Part shown: piece after piece, positions 6,410-11,345 of the stretch
Layout of the letters: each line of letters begins with the position of its first letter
Position numbering within the stretch: the first letter of the stretch is position 1
Origin: Acidobacteriaceae bacterium
GTDB lineage: Bacteria; Acidobacteriota; Terriglobia; Terriglobales; Acidobacteriaceae
NCBI GenBank assembly: GCA_003152795.1
Contig: PMBA01000189.1
Location: forward strand, 626 to 11,970
Length of the DNA stretch: 11,345 nucleotides
Reading direction: 5' to 3'
Program-made: the position numbers and the translations under genes
The notes under the pieces: generated by a model
The model's database searches: none
The model's input: only the letters and a program-made list of their open reading frames with translations
Told to the model about the DNA's origin: nothing

Positions 6410-7348
6410 ATGCGGATGCCATCACCCTCATCCCAGCAATCGGCCCGAATATTCTGCCTCTGGTTGGTGGCGGCGACCGTCTTTCTGCCACTCGCCGCCA
6501 GTCCTCTTCGGGCACAGCAGCAGTCCGCCCTCCAGCCTCCGCCCACCGTCGTCTTCATGACCGATTTCGGCGTCGTCGACGACTCGGTGGCTCTCTGCAA
6601 GGGCGTTATGTACGGCATCGCGCCCAACCTCCGCATTGTCGATCTCACTCATCAGGTCAACGCCTTCTCGATTCGAGACGGCGCTCGCTTCCTGTTCGGC
6701 GCCACTCCCTACTTCCCCGCCGGAACCGTCTTTGTGGTGGTCGTCGATCCCGGCGTGGGCAGTTCGCGCAAGCCCGTGGTCGTGAAATCGAAGCGCGGAC
6801 AGTTCTTTGTCCTGCCCGACAACGGACTGATGACCATGGTCGAGGACCGCGATGGCATCGAAGCCATTCATCAGATCACCAACCCCGATTGGATGGTCGG
6901 CGCCAGGATTTCCTCCACCTTCCATGGCCGTGATATTTTCTCCCCCGTCGGCGCCCACATCGCGCGCGGCGACGACTGGACCCAGGTCGGCCCCACGGTC
7001 AACGAACTCGTCCGCCTCGACCTGAAACCTGCAACCGTCGACGACAAGGGCCTGACCGGCGAAGTCATCGCCCTTGATGGCCCGTTCGGCAACCTGATCA
7101 CGAACATCGGCGCCGACGATTTTCTCAAGCTCGGCTATTCTCGCGGTGACAAGTTGAAGGTCACCATCGCCGGACACGAGGTCGAGATGCCCTTCGTCCG
7201 GACGTTCAGCGATGTGCCGCTCAAACAGCCATTGCTGTTTATCGATTCGCGCGGACGAGCCAGCTTCGCGCTCAACCAGGCCAGCTTCGCGGCGGCCTAC
7301 GGCATCGATCCGCCGCAGCCGGTGTTCATCCCCCGCAAGGGGCATTAG
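6410..7348 (+). CDS. SAM hydroxide adenosyltransferase (DUF62 family) with N-terminal signal peptide
   Basis: This 312-residue enzyme belongs to the fluorinase/chlorinase-related DUF62 family. Characterised members split S-adenosylmethionine with water/hydroxide to adenosine and methionine. Family motifs are intact: TDFG (51-54), VVDPGVGSSR (111-120), PDNGL (136-140), TFHGRDIFSPVGAHIA (170-185) and the C-terminal DGPFGNLITNI. The Asp-Arg-His triad known from the archaeal enzyme maps to Asp113, Arg120 and His172, with the same Asp-to-Arg spacing of seven. The first 35 residues form a Sec-type signal (Arg13, hydrophobic 15-31, LRA|QQQ cleavage after Ala35), so the protein is predicted to be exported, which is unusual for an enzyme of a cytosolic metabolite. 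The start at 6410 follows GGAG (6395-6398) by 11 bases; ATG 6416 is possible and would keep the signal. The gene ends 37 bases before a TonB-dependent receptor. The family call is firm; location and physiological substrate are inferred. Confidence 0.92.
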   Translation: MRMPSPSSQQSARIFCLWLVAATVFLPLAASPLRAQQQSALQPPPTVVFMTDFGVVDDSVALCKGVMYGIAPNLRIVDLTHQVNAFSIRDGARFLFGATPYFPAGTVFVVVVDPGVGSSRKPVVVKSKRGQFFVLPDNGLMTMVEDRDGIEAIHQITNPDWMVGARISSTFHGRDIFSPVGAHIARGDDWTQVGPTVNELVRLDLKPATVDDKGLTGEVIALDGPFGNLITNIGADDFLKLGYSRGDKLKVTIAGHEVEMPFVRTFSDVPLKQPLLFIDSRGRASFALNQASFAAAYGIDPPQPVFIPRKGH

Positions 7349-7385
7349 GTTCGCCTTAGGTTCAAAGAAAAAAGAAAGAAGAAAA

Positions 7386-10300
7386 ATGACTTCATCCAAG
7401 GATGCAATCATGCATGGAAGCGGAAAAAATCAACCGTCACACCGAAACCTGATCCTGACCATCTTCGCAGCGGCGCTATTGCTGATCGCCGCGTCCGCAT
7501 GGGCGCAGAGCTTTCGCGGATCCATCCGCGGCGCCGTGACCGACCCGAGCGGCGCCGTCATCGCCGGAGCCAAAGTCACCGCAAAAAACATCGCCACCGG
7601 CCTGCAACGCGAAGCCACCACCGGCCCCGACGGAGCCTACGTGCTGGCCGAACTGCCCGCCGGCGAATATACCGTGAGGGCAGAGTCAGCCGGACTCTCT
7701 CCCACCGCGCAGAATGTGCAGGTCAACGTCGGGCGAGACACGACCGCAGACTTCGATCTGACCAGGTTGCAGCAGCAGAAGGAGCAGATAACCATAACCG
7801 AAGAAGCGCCCCTGGTGGAGGCGAGCCGTGACGTGCTCGGTGAAGTCGTGGACCGCGAACTCGTAGTCGATTTACCCCTCAACGGGCGGGACTTCGGCAA
7901 ACTCGTCGCGCTCGTCCCCGGTGCGACGGTCGAGCCCTCGGGTGTCGCCGCCATTCAGAGCGGCTTCGGACAGTTCGCCATCAACGGCAATCGCGATCGT
8001 TCGAACAACTACACGCTGGACGGTACCGACAACAACGACCCGTTCTTCAACAATTCGGCGCTGAACCAGACCGGCATTGGCGGCGCGCCGGCCTCTCTGC
8101 TCCCGATTGACGCCATCCAGGAATTCAACCTGCAGTCCCAGTTCCCCGCTGAATACGGACGCAATAGCGGCTCTGTGGTGAACATCATCACGAAGTCGGG
8201 AACCAACCGGCTACACGGCTCGGCCTTCGAATTTCTGCGGAACGACGCCATGGACGCGAGGAACTATTTCAACCGCGAGCCAGCCTTGAAGTCGGCGTTT
8301 CGCAACAATCAGTTCGGGGCATCATTGGGCGGACCAATCATAAAGGACAAGACTTTCTTCTTCGGTGCATATGAAGGCCAGCGCGAGCGCGTCGGGTCCG
8401 ATTTCACCTTCCTGGTGCCGACCAACACGGATACCGTGGGCGGACAATCTGTGCCCAACCAGGTCGAACTCGCACAGGAAATTGCGGCCGCGAATCCTCC
8501 CAGCGGAGGATTCACTCCGAGCCAGGCGGTTACGAACCTCTTGAACCTCTTTCCGCAGCCGACCGGCTTTAACGGGTCCGCCGGCACGGTTCCCGGCACA
8601 GTGGCCGACAAGAACGACGTCAACAGCCTGATTGCCAAAATTGATCACCAGCTCAGCTCCACCAATCAAATCACCGGGCGCTACGCATTCGCGCAGAGCA
8701 ACCAGGTCTTCCCGCTCGGTGGCCTGGGCGGCGGAGCGGCATCCCGCCTGCCCCAATTCGCGCAGACTTCTCCCGCCCGGGTGCAAGTCGTATCCGCCAG
8801 CCTTCTGTCGACCGCGAGCGCAAACCGGATTAACGAAATCCGCTTCGGCTACAGCCGCTATCGCACATCGTTCAGCACCAAAGACGCTCAGTTCGATCCG
8901 AATACGCTCGGCTTCAACTTTGGAACTGGCCAGTTGAGCCTGCCGGAGATCGACTTTGGCGGCGTGTATGACAACTTGGGAGCCACCGCCTACAGCATTC
9001 CGCGCGGGCGAACCAGCCAGAGTTTTCAGATTCTCGACAACTTCACCTGGGTGCGGGGCCGTCACACCGTGAAGTTCGGCGGCGAATATCGCCGGATCAG
9101 CGTGGACAGCTTCAACAACAATCTGGCCCGCGGTCAACTGGAATTCGGGTCCTCGACGTTTGGCCCCGATACCGGAACCGTTTGCCCCTTCACCGGCAGC
9201 GATGCCGCCTACTGCAGCGATGAGGCGGTCACAACCCTGGCGAATCTCTACCTCGGGCTCCCTTACTACTCGCCGGCGAATTCCGGCAATACGCAACGCA
9301 CAACTTACAACAACGGCCTCAGCTTTTTTGCGCAGGACGACTTCCGCTTCGCTCCCACCTTCACCGTCAATCTTGGTTTGAGGTGGGAGTACTTCGGGCC
9401 AATCAGTGAGGCGCACAATCTGCTTTCAAACCTGGGCAGCGATGGCAACCTGGCCATGCTGGGCACCGACGGCGTGAATGGAGCCTACGCAAAAGATCTG
9501 AACAATTTCGGCCCCAGGATCGGCTTTGCCTGGAATGTGCTCCGCCGCACGGTCGTTCGCGGTGGCTATGGCTTTTACTACGACTATGTCCCGCAGGACT
9601 TGCTGATCGCCAACTTCACGACTTCCGCGGGCCTCACCCAGAATCCCATCGGTCCTTCCCCTATCTACCCGTTCCAGTTCAATTCCGGCGCCTTCAATGG
9701 AAGCGCGCCCGGGCCCGTGTTTACTCTTTCCGACCCGCCTTGCTCCTACCCGTGTGATATTTTCGTCACGCCCCGGAACTTTGTTACTCCCTACACCCAG
9801 AATTGGAACCTGAACATCGAGCAGGAACTGTCGAATGCCTTGGCCCTGCAGGTCGGCTATGTCGGCAGCAAAGGCACAAAACTGGTTCGCCTGCTGGACT
9901 TGAATCAGGCTGACACCAATGGCAACCGGCCCAACGAAAACTACGGCGCCATCGATTCCCTGTCCACCGTCAGCGCCTCCACCTACCACGCTCTGCAAAC
10001 CACAATCCGCGCCCGTAACTGGCACGGCGTCTCCGGATTTGCCGGCTATACCTGGTCGAAGTCTCTGGATGACGCGTCGGATGGCATCGATTTCAACTTC
10101 GCCACGGTGGCGTTCCCGCAGAATTCGCTCAACCTGCACGCGGAGCACGGCCCCTCGAACTTCGATACCCGCCATCGTTTCACCGCCGCCTTCACCTACG
10201 ACCTGCCCAAACTGGCCGGTCCCAACTGGATCGCGCAGGGATGGCAACTCAACACCATCGTGACCGCGCAGAGCGGACGACCCGTTCCAATTGTGAGCGC

Positions 10301-10775
10301 CAACGATACCAGCGCGCAGAATGGCGACGTATACCCGACTCCTTCCAACTATCACCAGCGGCCCAACCTTGTCCCCGGAGTCAATCCGATCAACTCCAAC
10401 TGGCGATCCGCGCCCGATTCAATTGGATATCTGAATGGTGCGGCTTTCGCTCAGCCCGATTACGCAGCTCCCGACAATCTCGTCGGTAGCTTCGGAAACC
10501 TGGGGCGGAATGCAATCTATGGCCCGAAATTCTGGAACGTGGACTTTTCACTGGCTAAAAGCACCCGCATCTTCGAGAAAACGACAGTCCAGGTAAGAGC
10601 GGAATTCTTCAACATCTTCAATCACCCGAATTTCGCATTGCCGAACTTCTTCGTGGACCCGGGATCTCCCCAACAAGGCCTCATCACCCAGACTCCGGAT
10701 CAAGCCCAGACCAACCCCGGCCTCGGAGGCGGCGGCCCGCGCGTGGTTCAGCTTGCTTTGAAGGTGATCTTCTAA
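7386..10775 (+). CDS. Oar-like TonB-dependent outer-membrane receptor with carboxypeptidase-regulatory domain
   Basis: This 1129-residue outer-membrane beta-barrel transporter starts with a signal peptide (hydrophobic 21-39, AWA|QS cleavage near 40). A CarboxypepD_reg-like beta-sandwich follows (about 43-125: GSIRGAVTDPSGAVIAGAKV ... TTGPDGAYVLAELPAGEYTV). A linker ITITEEAPLVEAS (135-147) may hold the TonB box. The plug (about 150-275) has LPLNGRDF, YTLDGTDNND and PAEYGRNSGSVVNIITKSGTN. The barrel continues to the C-terminal VVQLALKVIF, ending in the Phe expected for outer-membrane assembly. NFDTRHRFTAAFTYDLP and FFNIFNHPNF are usual in this Oar-type family. Two Cys pairs lie in presumed extracellular loops (CPFTGSDAAYC; CSYPC). 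The frame is open from 7212, inside the previous gene. ATG 7386 follows only a purine run, while ATG 7410 has AAGGA (7398-7402) 7 bases before it and is a good alternative start. Acidobacteria carry many such receptors, so the ligand cannot be named. Confidence 0.93.
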   Translation: MTSSKDAIMHGSGKNQPSHRNLILTIFAAALLLIAASAWAQSFRGSIRGAVTDPSGAVIAGAKVTAKNIATGLQREATTGPDGAYVLAELPAGEYTVRAESAGLSPTAQNVQVNVGRDTTADFDLTRLQQQKEQITITEEAPLVEASRDVLGEVVDRELVVDLPLNGRDFGKLVALVPGATVEPSGVAAIQSGFGQFAINGNRDRSNNYTLDGTDNNDPFFNNSALNQTGIGGAPASLLPIDAIQEFNLQSQFPAEYGRNSGSVVNIITKSGTNRLHGSAFEFLRNDAMDARNYFNREPALKSAFRNNQFGASLGGPIIKDKTFFFGAYEGQRERVGSDFTFLVPTNTDTVGGQSVPNQVELAQEIAAANPPSGGFTPSQAVTNLLNLFPQPTGFNGSAGTVPGTVADKNDVNSLIAKIDHQLSSTNQITGRYAFAQSNQVFPLGGLGGGAASRLPQFAQTSPARVQVVSASLLSTASANRINEIRFGYSRYRTSFSTKDAQFDPNTLGFNFGTGQLSLPEIDFGGVYDNLGATAYSIPRGRTSQSFQILDNFTWVRGRHTVKFGGEYRRISVDSFNNNLARGQLEFGSSTFGPDTGTVCPFTGSDAAYCSDEAVTTLANLYLGLPYYSPANSGNTQRTTYNNGLSFFAQDDFRFAPTFTVNLGLRWEYFGPISEAHNLLSNLGSDGNLAMLGTDGVNGAYAKDLNNFGPRIGFAWNVLRRTVVRGGYGFYYDYVPQDLLIANFTTSAGLTQNPIGPSPIYPFQFNSGAFNGSAPGPVFTLSDPPCSYPCDIFVTPRNFVTPYTQNWNLNIEQELSNALALQVGYVGSKGTKLVRLLDLNQADTNGNRPNENYGAIDSLSTVSASTYHALQTTIRARNWHGVSGFAGYTWSKSLDDASDGIDFNFATVAFPQNSLNLHAEHGPSNFDTRHRFTAAFTYDLPKLAGPNWIAQGWQLNTIVTAQSGRPVPIVSANDTSAQNGDVYPTPSNYHQRPNLVPGVNPINSNWRSAPDSIGYLNGAAFAQPDYAAPDNLVGSFGNLGRNAIYGPKFWNVDFSLAKSTRIFEKTTVQVRAEFFNIFNHPNFALPNFFVDPGSPQQGLITQTPDQAQTNPGLGGGGPRVVQLALKVIF

Positions 10776-10838
10776 GGTGAACTTCTAAAGACGCCCGGGT
10801 TTGAAGGTGATCTTCTAAAGAAGCCCAGGTTTGAAGGG
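10763..10838 (+). repeat. Tandem duplications of the receptor's stop-codon region
   Basis: GGTGATCTTCTAA at the end of the receptor gene (10763-10775) is followed at once by GGTGAACTTCTAA (10776-10788, one mismatch) and recurs exactly at 10806-10818. The 19-mer TTTGAAGGTGATCTTCTAA occurs at 10757-10775 and 10800-10818. A unit of about 30 bases starting CTTCTAAAG repeats at 10782 and 10812, with GCCCGGG changed to GCCCAGG in the second copy. These are tandem copies of the gene's 3' end lying beyond its stop, and the first TAA closes the frame. Slippage or recombination between similar receptor 3' ends could have produced them. Confidence 0.75.
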
Positions 10839-10864
10839 GCGCGGCTTCAGCCGCGCCGTTTCAA
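10831..10864. terminator. GC-rich hairpin, first of three, between convergent genes
   Basis: GGCGCGGC-TTCA-GCCGCGCC (10838-10857) is a perfect 8-bp stem with a tetraloop, extended by outer TTGAA/TTCAA arms (10831-10835, 10860-10864) across a 2-base mismatch. The stem lies 62 bases past the receptor stop. No T-run follows, so it would be an atypical terminator. It resembles, from memory, CGGCTTCAGCCG hairpins scattered in acidobacterial intergenic DNA. Confidence 0.5.
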
Positions 10865-10876
10865 GCCAAATGAATT

Positions 10877-10892
10877 AGGGGCTTTAGCCCCT
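10877..10892. terminator. AGGGGC-TTTA-GCCCCT hairpin, second of three
   Basis: This is a perfect 6-bp stem with a TTTA loop between the convergent receptor and nucleoside phosphorylase genes. The sequence matches an intergenic motif (GGGGCTTTAGCCCC) I recall as recurrent in Acidobacteria. It could contribute to bidirectional termination. Confidence 0.5.
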
Positions 10893-10915
10893 GCGGGAAC
10901 AGCCTGTTCCCCCGC
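10893..10915. terminator. GGGAAC-AGCCT-GTTCCC hairpin, third of three
   Basis: GGGAAC (10895-10900) pairs with GTTCCC (10906-10911) around a 5-base loop. The flanking GC residues extend the stem with a bulge. It lies 23 bases beyond the stop of the minus-strand phosphorylase gene, so it is positioned as that gene's 3' hairpin. No U-run is seen. Confidence 0.45.
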
Positions 10916-10937
10916 AAAACCACTTATACAACACGCT

Positions 10938-11345
10938 CTACCCCGCCTGCTGCAACTCCGCTGCGATCCGCGGCAGCACCGCCCGCAGCAGTGCGATGAA
11001 CTGTCCCATCACCCGCCGTCCCACTTCGAGCACCTCTTCGTGAACCAGCGCCTGGTCGAGAATCCCCGCCGCCATATTGGTTACGCACGAGATTGCCAGA
11101 ACGTTCATCCCCATATGCCGCGCCGCGATCGCTTCCGGCACGGTTGACATGCCCACCAGGTCGGCGCCGATGGTGCGCAGGTAACGAATCTCCGCCGGAG
11201 TTTCGTAACTCGGCCCCGCCAGCGCCGCGTACACGCCATCGCGCGGCGCAATCGAAAGCTTCTTCGCTTCCTCCAGCGCCATCTCGCGATAGCGCCTGGC
11301 GTAGGTGTAACTCATGTCGGGGAAGCGCGGCCCAAAGCGCTCGTC
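10938..11345 (-). CDS. punA: Purine nucleoside phosphorylase, C-terminal part (cut by window end)
   Basis: The visible 135 residues are the C-terminal half of a trimeric PNP-I/MTAP-family enzyme, which cleaves purine nucleosides with phosphate to the free base and ribose-1-phosphate in the cytoplasm. The frame stays open to the window edge and begins DERFGPRFPDMSYTY, the conserved family segment. An internal ATG at 11315 is therefore not the real start. Other motifs are GPSYETPAE (base-binding Tyr and Glu), GADLVGMSTVPEAIAARHMGM, and SCVTNMAAG, whose Asn corresponds to human PNP Asn243. That Asn favours 6-oxopurine nucleosides (inosine, guanosine) over methylthioadenosine, where MTAP has Asp. 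VHEEVLE carries the conserved His (human His257). It is convergent with the TonB receptor gene. The symbol is by family resemblance; the N-terminal phosphate-binding half is not visible. Confidence 0.9.
   Translation of the reverse strand, partial: DERFGPRFPDMSYTYARRYREMALEEAKKLSIAPRDGVYAALAGPSYETPAEIRYLRTIGADLVGMSTVPEAIAARHMGMNVLAISCVTNMAAGILDQALVHEEVLEVGRRVMGQFIALLRAVLPRIAAELQQAG

Noticed and set aside
7212..7385. Upstream extension of the receptor inside the DUF62 gene
   Set aside because: The extended residues are the out-of-frame Arg/Ser-rich shadow of DUF62, and they would bury the signal peptide 80 residues into the protein.
6428..7411. 327-codon minus-strand frame opposite the DUF62 gene
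   Set aside because: It is an antisense shadow. The + strand encodes all DUF62 motifs, and the minus product has low-complexity composition.
8322..9416. 364-codon minus-strand frame inside the receptor gene
   Set aside because: It is an antisense shadow of the TonB receptor with no recognisable motif or ribosome site.
10757..10838. CRISPR-like array beyond the receptor
   Set aside because: Repeat units are direct tandem copies of the gene end without unique spacers of uniform length.

Overview
This window reads as a piece of a GC-rich chromosome of an Acidobacteriota bacterium, probably Terriglobia (Koribacter / Sulfotelmatobacter-like), or a metagenome bin from that group. The call rests on an Oar-like TonB-dependent receptor with an N-terminal carboxypeptidase-regulatory domain, a small wHTH-like hypothetical protein of a type I associate with the group, and short intergenic repeats of a kind I remember from acidobacterial genomes (GTCATCCTGAG...GTCGAAGGAC, GGGGCTTTAGCCCC, and the CCTTCGTG stutter). 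No database search was run.

Layout. (1) 1-420 is non-coding leader, with a degenerate CCTTCGTG repeat at its left edge and several short inverted repeats. (2) 421-5000 is a four-gene + strand operon for a tripartite ABC exporter of the MacB/DevBCA type: two different FtsX-like permeases, an HlyD/RND-type membrane-fusion adaptor and a stand-alone LolD/MacB-type ATPase. The ATPase start overlaps the adaptor stop (ATGA). No TolC-like outer-membrane gene is present. (3) 5001-5098 is a dispersed-repeat-like element with a perfect 12-bp hairpin, lying between convergent genes. (4) 5099-6112 holds two minus-strand genes: a coiled-coil plus winged-helix-like protein of unknown function and a small PPOX/F420-type split-barrel flavoprotein. 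The latter has a TATAAT box between the arms of a 7-bp inverted repeat. (5) 6410-10775 holds two + strand genes 37 bp apart: a SAM hydroxide adenosyltransferase (DUF62) that carries a signal peptide, and a large Oar-like TonB-dependent receptor. (6) 10776-10937 is a compact convergent intergenic region with small tandem duplications of the receptor's stop-codon region and three consecutive hairpins. (7) 10938-11345 is the C-terminal part of a purine nucleoside phosphorylase on the minus strand, cut by the window end.

How the genes may work together. The ABC cluster should form one envelope export machine, with ATP hydrolysis by the NBD driving a heterodimeric FtsX-type permease coupled to the periplasmic adaptor. 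The DUF62/TonB pair could form a transcription unit. An exported enzyme that splits SAM to adenosine and methionine, beside an outer-membrane receptor and a nucleoside phosphorylase, hints at a nucleoside theme, but this is inference from proximity. Nothing here is clearly a new defence or mobile system. The most unusual points are the exported DUF62 enzyme, the heterodimeric permease arrangement, and the repeat and hairpin elements at both convergent junctions.
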